A DNA stretch of 64,000 bases from Paenibacillus gallinarum (GTDB lineage Bacteria > Bacillota > Bacilli > Paenibacillales > Paenibacillaceae): NCBI RefSeq assembly GCF_014836635.1, contig NZ_JACSQL010000011.1, forward strand, positions 62,001-126,000. Reading direction: 5' to 3'. Shown here piece by piece: positions 1-7,934 of the stretch (within the stretch, counting starts at the first letter, position 1; each line of letters opens with the position of its first letter). Below the pieces are notes generated by a model. The model ran no database searches. It was not told where the DNA came from and saw only the letters and a list, made by a program, of their open reading frames with translations. A program made the translations under genes and the position numbers.

Positions 1-1134
1 TCAGGTTTTGACTTTGACTTTAATAGTGAGTTGGAAAATATGCGAGGTTCAGGTAATTCAGTAACACCTGAAAAACCAAAAGATCCAACAATTAATATAC
101 CTAAACCAAACGTAGAACCCCAGATTAGGTCGGTCCAAGGTAATAGCGGTTCAGCAGCAGCAACGTCTACAAGTCAACCCCCCGAGCAGACATCCACGGC
201 GGAGCCACTAACTGAGCCGAATGTTCTTTCCGAACGTGAGACGAATCTACCTGCAGATAAATCTGGATTAAAGGCGAAGCATTCTCATGAAGAAAACCTC
301 GGTGGGGGTGGGGGATCGACTCAGAAAACAGATGCTAACCCGATTTATTGGAAGAAATTTAAGACGCTACCGGGTGTGTTTGAACATGTTGGTGGAGATC
401 GCCCGGTGATGCTTAACCAAAATATTAAAAGAGTACAGGTTTCCGGAGTGCCGGAACCCATGGTTTCGATCATTCAAGATCTACTCAAAAAACGTCATCT
501 AGGCGCAGTGATTGATTTTCCCTGGGGGGCTTACCGAATTGAGGAGACGAACAAAGTGTTTACGACAAAAACGTCACTTGTCCGTTATTTGTTATTTGAC
601 TCGCTTCGAGATGAATCCGGTACGCATGTTCAGTATGCGAGACAATGGTTTGCTTTACAGTATCCGACATCGTTTTACGCAGAGTTTAAGCCCAAAAGAG
701 ACATGAACGCCAGCAGTGATGAACTTGATGTCTACGCTCTTTTGCATGTTGCTCATTCTGCGGAACCAGAGCGTTCCATCGTGGATGATAGCCGTGTGGG
801 CCTGGATCTTGAAGCGATGGAGCGACTCTCTATGCTGAGTGTGAATGTGGATCGTGTGCTCAGCAAATTGACTGCACAAGATCAGATGATCCAAGAGAAA
901 GCGGAACAAAGTAATATGATTCAAACCGTTATGCTGCTCGATCGGATGGGGATGCTAAACGGTCCGCTCCCGCGTGATATGGGAGAGTTTATTCGTATGA
1001 TGGAAGAAAACCGTGATGTGATTGGAAAAACGAACGATGCCGTGAACAAACATATGGAAGCGGAACAGGAACGTAAAAAAACGTTGCTACGGGAAGAACG
1101 GATTCGGCAGTATCAGAATGACAGACGAAGCTGA
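1..1134 (+). CDS. Hypothetical plasmid protein, 5' end cut by window
   Basis: The frame is open to the first base of the window, so the real start lies upstream; a TTG at 31 and an ATG at 40 lack a convincing Shine-Dalgarno. About 377 residues are visible. The first ~110 are low-complexity, rich in Pro, Ser, Thr and Gln, and end in a GGGGGS linker. A globular part follows (Trp and aromatic rich, roughly residues 115-260). The last ~110 residues are predicted helical and heptad-like, with many Met, Glu, Gln and Arg, typical of coiled-coil oligomerisation. No catalytic motif is seen. It sits 32 bp before topB on the same strand and is probably co-transcribed. I do not recognise the family; a DNA-associated or partition-type accessory role is possible but unproven. 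Confidence 0.7.
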   Translation, partial: SGFDFDFNSELENMRGSGNSVTPEKPKDPTINIPKPNVEPQIRSVQGNSGSAAATSTSQPPEQTSTAEPLTEPNVLSERETNLPADKSGLKAKHSHEENLGGGGGSTQKTDANPIYWKKFKTLPGVFEHVGGDRPVMLNQNIKRVQVSGVPEPMVSIIQDLLKKRHLGAVIDFPWGAYRIEETNKVFTTKTSLVRYLLFDSLRDESGTHVQYARQWFALQYPTSFYAEFKPKRDMNASSDELDVYALLHVAHSAEPERSIVDDSRVGLDLEAMERLSMLSVNVDRVLSKLTAQDQMIQEKAEQSNMIQTVMLLDRMGMLNGPLPRDMGEFIRMMEENRDVIGKTNDAVNKHMEAEQERKKTLLREERIRQYQNDRRS

Positions 1135-1166
1135 GCTGAACTTGATATTGAAGGGATGAATAATGG

Positions 1167-3482
1167 ATGACGTATTTATTGCTTGCGGAAAAACCAAGTG
1201 CAGCTAATAACTTTGCGAAAGCACTTGGTGGGATGAGTGGTACTTTTAACGGTCAGCCCTATAAAATACAAAAACTATATGGTCACATGCTCGAATTCGT
1301 AGAGCCTCATGAAATGGTTCGTGGGGAGGAAGCAAAAGAACGATTCAAACAATGGACACCGGAGACTATGCCTTGGGATGCCTCGGAGCTGACCTGGAAG
1401 AAGCAGGCACAGGTGACGACGAATGCAACCGGCCAAAAGTCATCAAAGGCGAAAGCAATTGCCGACGTAGCGATTGCCGCTAAAGGTGTGAGTGCGATTG
1501 TCATTGCCACGGATAAAGACCCTTCTGGTGAAGGTCAACTTATCGGCTGGGAAGTGATACAGGCGATTGGTTGGAAAGGTCCCGTGAAACGGCTGTATTT
1601 CATCGATGAATCTGAAAAAGAGCTGCAAAATGGCTTCACTAATATCCTGGACTTGCCTTCGTACGATAAAGATGGAGAGTACGTGAAGGCTAATGTGCGA
1701 AGCCAGTGGGACTATCTGAGTCTACAGCTCACACGTCTTTCCACTCATGCGGCGAGAACTCAAGGTTACCGGGTTGTCGTCCGGCAGGGTCGCTTGAAAT
1801 CTGTCATGACTAAACTTGTTGCCGATCAAATTGCACGGGTTAAGGCTTATAAAAAGAAGCCGTTTTATGAAGTTAAATATAAAGATAACAAAGCGAATGT
1901 GTTTTCTCGAACATTTGACGAAGACCGGGATCGATTCCGTTACGAAACTAAAGCAGATGCGGAAGCTGACGCAAGGAAATACGGACCGTCGAAGGTTGTA
2001 CAAGATAGTGTGACTAAGAAAGAAACTCCACCAGGTAAATTGCTTGACCTCGGGGGCCTAGCGTCGATCCTAGGTGCGCAGGGTTATAAACCGAAGGAAG
2101 TGCTCGCAACGTATCAAAAAATGTATGAAGCGAAGATTGTCAGTTATCCACGTACTGAAGATAAGTTTATTTCAACGGAGCAGTTTAACGAAATGGCACC
2201 CCTGGTCAACAAAATTGCAGCTGTAGTAGGTGCGGATGTAAATCTTTTGACACATCGTAATCCTCGTAAAACGCATGTCAAAGACGGTGGGGCTCATGGT
2301 GCAAACCGTCCAGGTACGACTATTCCAACATCGCTCGCGGATCTCAAAGCTTATGGGCCGAGCGGGGTAGCAATATATGAAACTCTGGCAAAGAACTTTC
2401 TTGCCATGTTTGGCGAAAATTACATATATAACTCCATCAAGGGTCACATTGAAAAGTATCCTGATTTTACAGCAACGATAAGTGTTCCTCTTTCTCTTGG
2501 ATTTAAGGCGATTTTCGATGCTGATAAAGAAACAGCAGACGATGAGCAGAGCAGTGATTCGCTCAGCACGGGGCTGGGAGCGTCAGCAGATCGATTTGTT
2601 TTCGAAGGTGTAAATAAAAAGCCGGCGCATCCAACGCATAAATGGCTTGAAAAGCAGCTCAGCCGATATGAAGTTGGTACGGGTGCAACGCGCGTTAGTA
2701 CGTTGTCGGAAGTCACGACGGGAAAAACGGCACTTCTTACTGATAAGCGAGGAAAACTTGACCTGACGACAACCGGTGAGATTGCAGCCGTTATGCTAGA
2801 AGGTTCGATGATCGGAGATCCGGCGGTTACTGAAAAGTTGTTCAACGCAATGAAGGATGCAGGCCAGTTTAAAATGAAGCCGGACGCCGTGCTTCATACA
2901 GCTACCCAGTTAGTAAAGCACGATAAAGATGTTTTTTACCATAATGCGTTGAAACTTCATAGTAAAGTTGGGGCGCCTGAACCGATCGTTGAGAAAGAAA
3001 AAGCCGAGGGCGAATATGTTCCGACAGGCGAGAAAGTGAGTTTTAATAGAGAATGGAACGGATATGCGTTTTCTGATCAAGAAGTGCAGAAGCTTTTACA
3101 GGGCGAAGTGATTACGATTGAAGGGAAGAATCCTACCTCTGGGAATCCTTATCGGACCGAAGGTAAACTGGCGAAAGGCAAATATAAAGGAAACATATTT
3201 TGGGGATTCAAGCGACTTGAAGCAGATGCATATACGGCGCAAACGGCTCCATTTCCGCTTGAATGGTCAGGGTATAAATTTACTCCTAATGATCAGGCTC
3301 GATTACGTGCTGGCGAGAAGATTAAAATCAAAGCGATTAGCAAATCGAAAAATCCTTATGAAGTCGAGGTAACGTTTGAAGTTGAAACGTTCAAAGGCGT
3401 AGCATCTTGGAAAATAAAACCCCATTTCAAGGAAAGACCAAAATCGGCGGCAGCTAAGACTACTCGGAAATCACGTTCTTAG
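1167..3482 (+). CDS. topB: DNA topoisomerase III (type IA)
   Basis: This predicted type IA topoisomerase relaxes or decatenates single-stranded DNA and is common in Gram-positive conjugative elements. The N-terminus carries the TOPRIM start (LLAEKPSAA). The TOPRIM acidic motif is ATDKDPSGEG, with Asp116 and Asp118; it has one more residue before the Glu than the chromosomal DPDREGE form. The active-site tyrosine is Tyr327 in SYPRTEDKF. After the core, two related modules (about residues 620-690 and 700-765; FNREWNGYAF and PLEWSGYKF) resemble DUF3945-type repeats seen at the end of mobile-element topoisomerases. At 771 residues it is in the normal range. The ATG at 1167 follows AGGGATGA at good spacing. 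It probably resolves plasmid catenanes during transfer or replication. Confidence 0.93.
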   Translation: MTYLLLAEKPSAANNFAKALGGMSGTFNGQPYKIQKLYGHMLEFVEPHEMVRGEEAKERFKQWTPETMPWDASELTWKKQAQVTTNATGQKSSKAKAIADVAIAAKGVSAIVIATDKDPSGEGQLIGWEVIQAIGWKGPVKRLYFIDESEKELQNGFTNILDLPSYDKDGEYVKANVRSQWDYLSLQLTRLSTHAARTQGYRVVVRQGRLKSVMTKLVADQIARVKAYKKKPFYEVKYKDNKANVFSRTFDEDRDRFRYETKADAEADARKYGPSKVVQDSVTKKETPPGKLLDLGGLASILGAQGYKPKEVLATYQKMYEAKIVSYPRTEDKFISTEQFNEMAPLVNKIAAVVGADVNLLTHRNPRKTHVKDGGAHGANRPGTTIPTSLADLKAYGPSGVAIYETLAKNFLAMFGENYIYNSIKGHIEKYPDFTATISVPLSLGFKAIFDADKETADDEQSSDSLSTGLGASADRFVFEGVNKKPAHPTHKWLEKQLSRYEVGTGATRVSTLSEVTTGKTALLTDKRGKLDLTTTGEIAAVMLEGSMIGDPAVTEKLFNAMKDAGQFKMKPDAVLHTATQLVKHDKDVFYHNALKLHSKVGAPEPIVEKEKAEGEYVPTGEKVSFNREWNGYAFSDQEVQKLLQGEVITIEGKNPTSGNPYRTEGKLAKGKYKGNIFWGFKRLEADAYTAQTAPFPLEWSGYKFTPNDQARLRAGEKIKIKAISKSKNPYEVEVTFEVETFKGVASWKIKPHFKERPKSAAAKTTRKSRS

Positions 3483-3611
3483 TTCCAGTATAGATTAATG
3501 GATGCTCACAAATGGAGTGAGGAAGGACGGGGGACTATCGCTATGATAAGATCATAAGCGTTCTGTGTGAGACTCTTGTCGAACACAGTCTCCTGCTCTC
3601 CAAAGCAGACA

Positions 3612-3652
3612 AAAAAACGACCTACTCGATGATTCGGGTTAGGTCGTTTTTT
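3612..3652. terminator. Bidirectional Rho-independent terminator
   Basis: Arms AAAAAACGACCTA and TAGGTCGTTTTTT form a strong stem with A and T tracts on either side. It lies between the convergent topB and minus-strand 3659-4360 genes and can end both transcripts. Confidence 0.9.
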
Positions 3653-3658
3653 CGTGTT

Positions 3659-4360
3659 TTATATTTTATTCATCTGTCGTCTATCGGAAATGACCCATCG
3701 TTCGGAGGATAAGAGGCGAAGTTTCTCCTTAAAAAGCAATGGACTTATTGGGGTATTATCTTGGATCTTCGTCTGGTTGTTTATGAACCATTGTCTATAA
3801 GTCCGATACAACAGTTCTAATGGTATCATGTCCCAATCGTATAATTCTTCGAAGTTCTTCCAGAAATTAGACATTGTGCACTCGTTTTGAATGTCTTGTG
3901 GCGGGATTGGGAGAATCATTTCAGGCGCGTGAATTCGAATGTATCGGGTGACGTTAGATGTATCGTGTTTTCTATGCGTTGGTGTAATAAGAAGCATAGC
4001 GTTATAGATGAATTGGGTGTCAGTCAGGTACTCGCCAATTCTTTTCGAAGTAGTTTCCCAAATACCTTCCTGCCCTTCAATGCGGATACCCAGAGCGTCT
4101 CTTTTTGCCGGTAGAGCCATCCGCTTGAAGGAAAATAGGTTCATGAGCGTCGCTCCGATTTCGTCAAAGGCAAGTTTTGTTGGTTTAGGTCCCCCACGTA
4201 ATATGGGATCAAGATATTTACGATGTTCTATTTTTGCATCGAGCAGGGTTGGCCCCCATTGGCTTAAGAATGATGTCGTTAAAAGATCAGGCTTCGGGGT
4301 CTGCTCAAAACACTCACGCAGCCAGGCTGGTACCTCTGACGCAATTGGTGCTTCGATCAT
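3659..4360 (-). CDS. Hypothetical protein; C-terminus like phage/plasmid primase tail
   Basis: 233 residues, transcribed against all its neighbours, with ATG preceded by AGGAGG at 9 nt. No enzyme motif is seen. Around residues 165-215 the pattern 'DWDMIPLELLYRTYRQWF' followed by 'ISPLLFKEKLRLL' resembles the C-terminal winged-helix stretch of phage/plasmid primase-helicase proteins (helix with L-Y-x-x-Y-x-x-W, then a second helix). The catalytic primase part is absent, so it may be a DNA-binding protein or a replication-control factor. It converges on topB at a shared terminator. Its long upstream region (4361-5001) is AT-rich. The similarity is weak and read by eye. Confidence 0.6.
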   Translation of the reverse strand: MIEAPIASEVPAWLRECFEQTPKPDLLTTSFLSQWGPTLLDAKIEHRKYLDPILRGGPKPTKLAFDEIGATLMNLFSFKRMALPAKRDALGIRIEGQEGIWETTSKRIGEYLTDTQFIYNAMLLITPTHRKHDTSNVTRYIRIHAPEMILPIPPQDIQNECTMSNFWKNFEELYDWDMIPLELLYRTYRQWFINNQTKIQDNTPISPLLFKEKLRLLSSERWVISDRRQMNKI

Positions 4361-4889
4361 GATGGTATTCCTCCTCTGGATATATAACCGGTGTTTATGT
4401 ATTAATTTATAAATTAGTTATTAATAGTATCGTTTAGTTGTCCTTAAAATGTTTGCTTTTCTTATCAATTATAACATGGAAATATTTATAAATTTATGTT
4501 ATATGAATTCAATACCTCTGTATGTCCAGTTGATTTGGTATTAATTTAAGTTCTTTTATATATTATATATGATTTATTTATTTATTTAATTATAGTCCGT
4601 GGCTCAATATAAACATGAAGGATGCCGTTAATATATGAGTCGAGTTGAGAGTGAAATTAAGGTGGATTAGTTCACTCGTGAAACACATTTCTCTCATGCT
4701 ATGTTCAGGTGGGTGAATTTTTGCGTTTCGAGGGGTATCCTGTGGGTTTGTGATCGTTTGGTTTAGTCTCATATAAAGGCTCCGATTAGATATGCTGATT
4801 TCAAGTTGTATGTTGGTTATTTCTTATGATAAAGGTAGGGAATATGAAACGGAAATTATATAAATACATAAACAAAAAGTATTCAATAA
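4361..4889. other. AT-rich intergenic region between divergent genes
   Basis: About 530 bp without a convincing gene. It contains a minus-strand TATAAT-like box (4468-4473) that could serve the 3659-4360 gene, and an almost pure A/T tract near 4553-4594 with tandem ATTT units. No iterons or DnaA-box arrays were obvious. It could hold promoter or origin sequences, but nothing specific is supported. Confidence 0.4.
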
Positions 4890-4923
4890 TGTTGGTGACT
4901 CAGTGTTTTTGGTATGATATAAT
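4890..4923 (+). promoter_or_regulatory. Promoter with CTCAGTG operator-like element
   Basis: TGTTGGTGACTCAGTG at 4890-4905 matches the repeated element of this window. It is followed by an extended -10, TGATATAAT, with TATAAT at 4918-4923. It lies ~80 bp before the 5002 gene and should drive the VirB3/VirB4/VirB6 block. Confidence 0.65.
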
Positions 4924-5001
4924 GAAGTTATGATCAAAGGAAATACTTGGAATTTAACTTTGGTTTATCCTTGAAAACTACATAGAAATGGGGGGGCTGC
5001 T

Positions 5002-5886
5002 GTGGCAAAAACAAGATTCAAAATTCCCACGACGTTAGACGCTACATACTTCGATATGGAGTTTAATCTGCAATCAAAAAGCGGTGTTGGCATCAATAGA
5101 CCCGTGTCCGCCAAAATCATACTATCGGTGCTGCTTTCCGGGTTTGGCTGGTTTTATCTGGTTGCTCAAACATTCGTCGGTAAAGGTGGTTTCCCGGTAA
5201 TCATGGGCTTCACGATTTGCTGGACGATTTTATCAGTTTTATTGATAAAAGCAGATAAGACAAACCGAATGGGTATTGAATTGATTTTTTCAATGCTTAA
5301 TTACTTACCTAAAAGTGGTCGGTATGTTCCTGTCCGTATGAGCGATTCGGTTTATCGGTTTCAAGAGTTACTTAACATCAAGGATGTCGATCCGGAAGAT
5401 GGGATGATTCATTATTTAGACGGACAGATTGGTCACGCTTATCACATTGTGGGTTCTGCCTCTGCCTTGATGTTTGATCAGGACAAGCAAAGAGTCCTTG
5501 ATAAAGTGGACAGTTTTTACCGCAAACTCCCAGTTGGCGTCGAAGTGATTTATGACACCGTTAATGAAGGTCATATAGTCGATGAACAATTGGCAGCGGT
5601 AGCTGAGACCAAAGCGAATCTCAAGGTCAAATCAAAAGGGCTTAATGTTCTACTTGACGAGCAACGTGACATTTTGAAGTATGCGATCAATGACCAACAA
5701 GGTTTAACGTCGCTTCATCAGTATTTGATTGTTCGCGCACCGAGTGAAGCTGCCTTATCTGAGTTTGAGAACTTGCTAATCGGAGATGTGGAAAATGATG
5801 GGTTAATGTTCAGACTCGCGAAGACACTTAGTTACGAAGAAATGGAACGTTATTTGGGTTCAGTCATAAAAGTCCTAGATCAGTAA
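5002..5886 (+). CDS. PrgI/VirB3-like membrane protein of the T4SS
   Basis: 294 residues, GTG start after a G-rich Shine-Dalgarno at 4990-4996. Two hydrophobic segments (about 33-55 and 60-78) sit after a basic, polar N-terminus. That is the layout of PrgI/VirB3-type inner-membrane proteins that partner the VirB4 ATPase. The remaining ~215 residues are soluble, predicted cytoplasmic, and contain a segment 'FYRKLPVGVEVIYD' reminiscent of the N-terminal part of VirB4 proteins. The stop is 36 bp before the VirB4-like gene, in the usual VirB3-VirB4 order. The long soluble tail is unusual for VirB3 alone. It may be a VirB3 fused to part of the VirB4 N-domain. Family assignment rests on topology and context. 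Confidence 0.6.
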   Translation: MAKTRFKIPTTLDATYFDMEFNLQSKSGVGINRPVSAKIILSVLLSGFGWFYLVAQTFVGKGGFPVIMGFTICWTILSVLLIKADKTNRMGIELIFSMLNYLPKSGRYVPVRMSDSVYRFQELLNIKDVDPEDGMIHYLDGQIGHAYHIVGSASALMFDQDKQRVLDKVDSFYRKLPVGVEVIYDTVNEGHIVDEQLAAVAETKANLKVKSKGLNVLLDEQRDILKYAINDQQGLTSLHQYLIVRAPSEAALSEFENLLIGDVENDGLMFRLAKTLSYEEMERYLGSVIKVLDQ

Positions 5887-5922
5887 GAAATGGAATACCG
5901 GTTGGAAGGGGAAATAGCTTCT

Positions 5923-7836
5923 ATGAGTGATGCACCAGCACGAGGATTAAGTAGTGTCATGAAAAAAAAGAAGAGGCAGGAAAAAGAACGAAGCAATAAA
6001 AAAGCAAATAAATCGATGATTCGTGATTTCCCATTTTTTAAGGCAATAAAACCGAAAACTAAATTTGTTTTTAAATCTGATTACTTCCAGATTGATAATT
6101 CCTATGCCACGATACTTACGATTCTGCACCAGAACGGTGCTGATGATGCTCTTAGCTATTTTTGGGGTATTCATCTCATTCCACGAAACCTTGGGAATGA
6201 CGTTAGTGTTAGACGATATGAACACGTCGGTCGTATGAGTGAGTCATGGATTGCTCAGCATCAAGGAAGGGCTGAAGGACTCCTCAATAACCAAGCAGGA
6301 GAGACCAATAAAGGCGGATCATTCACATCGAAGCAGAAGCTCAGCAAACGACAGCAGCAGCTGGTTGAAGTTGCAACAGATCTGATGAATGGGTCAAGTT
6401 ATCTACGGGTGGCGTTTCGTCTTATGGTCAAAGCTCCGTCGCTAGAAAAGCTTGATGAAGCGGTTAACAAAATCAATCGTCAGTATAAAGACCGGTTTGA
6501 GACGGTGTCTGCCGCGCCGTATACAGGGGAGCAAAAACGAGAATTATCGAACCTTTTTGGGAAAGTAGAAAACAAGATGGGTCGTAATTTTATGTTTACT
6601 TCAAGTGAGTTCGCCGGCAATTATAGTTTGGTTACGCGGGGAATTGAAGATCCGGAAGGCGAATACGTGGGGCAGATGGAAGGAGATGTGAACAATTCGG
6701 CGGTAATCCTGGATGTCGACAAATATGATTCACATGTGGTCATTGCCGGCAAGGGAGAAGCGCAGACACTTTCTGCTTGGAATTTTGGGGGACAGAAAGG
6801 CGTGGATGTGTGGGGAGCGAAGCTTGGCATGAGTGCTCTGGTTCGAAATCGGCGAGTTGTTCATTTAGTGTTGAACGGTGCAAAGGTCTCAGGGGTTGGA
6901 GTTAATCTTTCTGATATCACATCAAATGTTGACATGACACGAGGGGATATCAACCCCTTTGAACTGTTCGGACCAGTAGAAGATGAACTGAGTATATTTG
7001 CGGCACATCTTTTGAAAATTAATTTGATGGTTCAGATGCTACAAAAAATGCCGGAAGGACAAGAGGCTCGCATTAAAGGTGAATTAAATGATGTTTTAAA
7101 CAAATTTTATGCAGATAAGCGGATGTGGGCTAAAAATGCGATGGAGAACCGAAACAAGCTCCGTTTGGTGGGCATTCCTCACCAAGAAGTTCCCAAGCTT
7201 CCTGAATTTTTGTCTTATCTGAATGCAGGTTATCAAGGCGAGGTATATGCCGATAAGTCTGATCCAGCTGTAAGAGATGCCTATGGATTTCTTAAGACTG
7301 CATTTCGTGACATGCTCGATACAAATGGTGATTTGTTCAATACTACGACTTCAGCAATTATCGACCGGGCTGCGGTTTCTAGTCGGGTGGTTTATGATTT
7401 CAGTTCCCTGTTGAAGCGAGGACGTGGAGTGATGATGGCGCAATTTGTAAATGCGCTTGGTTATGCAGTGGGGAATCTTTCTGTGGGCGACGTGGTGATT
7501 TTACATGGTGCCGATCACTTGGACGAAAATGTCAAAGAATACGTCAATGAACAATTCAGGCAACTCAATGATAATGGTGTACGGGTTGTATACATTTACG
7601 CTTCAATCGATCGAATGATCGAAGATCGTTCGTTCAATCAGTTTGATAGCGCTGATTATACCCTTCTTGGCGGCATGTCGAAATCTACGATCAATAACTA
7701 TGAAGATACATTGAAAAATGAAGTCCCGAGTGATCTTAAAGTGTTGTTGGAACATAAAGAGAGATATCGGTATTACTTGCGCCGTGGGTTCGATAACATT
7801 GTGTTTGCAAACGATATTCAAATGGGATTTCAATAA
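5923..7836 (+). CDS. VirB4-like T4SS protein with degenerate nucleotide-binding motifs
   Basis: 637 residues from ATG 5923, chosen because GGAAGGGG precedes it at ~11 nt; an in-frame ATG at 5890 is less likely. The fold order matches VirB4: an N-terminal non-ATPase domain, then 'SHVVIAG' where the P-loop region begins, the VirB4-typical 'DINPFELFGP' segment, and a C-terminal RecA-like part. However, where GxxxxGK[S/T] is expected one reads G289-GQKGVD, lacking the Lys-Ser/Thr. The Walker B position reads VVILHGAD rather than hhhhDE. It is therefore probably unable to hydrolyse ATP normally, or binds nucleotide in a divergent way. It directly follows the VirB3-like gene. No other VirB4 candidate occurs in the window. 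Confidence 0.72.
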   Translation: MSDAPARGLSSVMKKKKRQEKERSNKKANKSMIRDFPFFKAIKPKTKFVFKSDYFQIDNSYATILTILHQNGADDALSYFWGIHLIPRNLGNDVSVRRYEHVGRMSESWIAQHQGRAEGLLNNQAGETNKGGSFTSKQKLSKRQQQLVEVATDLMNGSSYLRVAFRLMVKAPSLEKLDEAVNKINRQYKDRFETVSAAPYTGEQKRELSNLFGKVENKMGRNFMFTSSEFAGNYSLVTRGIEDPEGEYVGQMEGDVNNSAVILDVDKYDSHVVIAGKGEAQTLSAWNFGGQKGVDVWGAKLGMSALVRNRRVVHLVLNGAKVSGVGVNLSDITSNVDMTRGDINPFELFGPVEDELSIFAAHLLKINLMVQMLQKMPEGQEARIKGELNDVLNKFYADKRMWAKNAMENRNKLRLVGIPHQEVPKLPEFLSYLNAGYQGEVYADKSDPAVRDAYGFLKTAFRDMLDTNGDLFNTTTSAIIDRAAVSSRVVYDFSSLLKRGRGVMMAQFVNALGYAVGNLSVGDVVILHGADHLDENVKEYVNEQFRQLNDNGVRVVYIYASIDRMIEDRSFNQFDSADYTLLGGMSKSTINNYEDTLKNEVPSDLKVLLEHKERYRYYLRRGFDNIVFANDIQMGFQ

Positions 7837-7934
7837 ACTTTTTTGTCTTTTGAATCAAAAAGCGCGTCCGAAAGTCCAGGGTGTGCTTGCTCCATATATA
7901 GAAGAAAAATAAGGGGGCAAGGAGATTGGGGTAC

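Noticed and set aside
2444..2845. 133-codon minus-strand frame inside topB
   Set aside because: Shadow of topB; no independent start signal.
4361..4890. Replication origin with iterons
   Set aside because: AT-rich, but no repeated iteron or DnaA-box cluster could be found by eye.
6730..6790. 'AGKGEAQT' as a P-loop of the VirB4-like protein
   Set aside because: It lacks the second glycine and GK[S/T] arrangement at the right spacing; the alignment-equivalent site is GGQKGVD.
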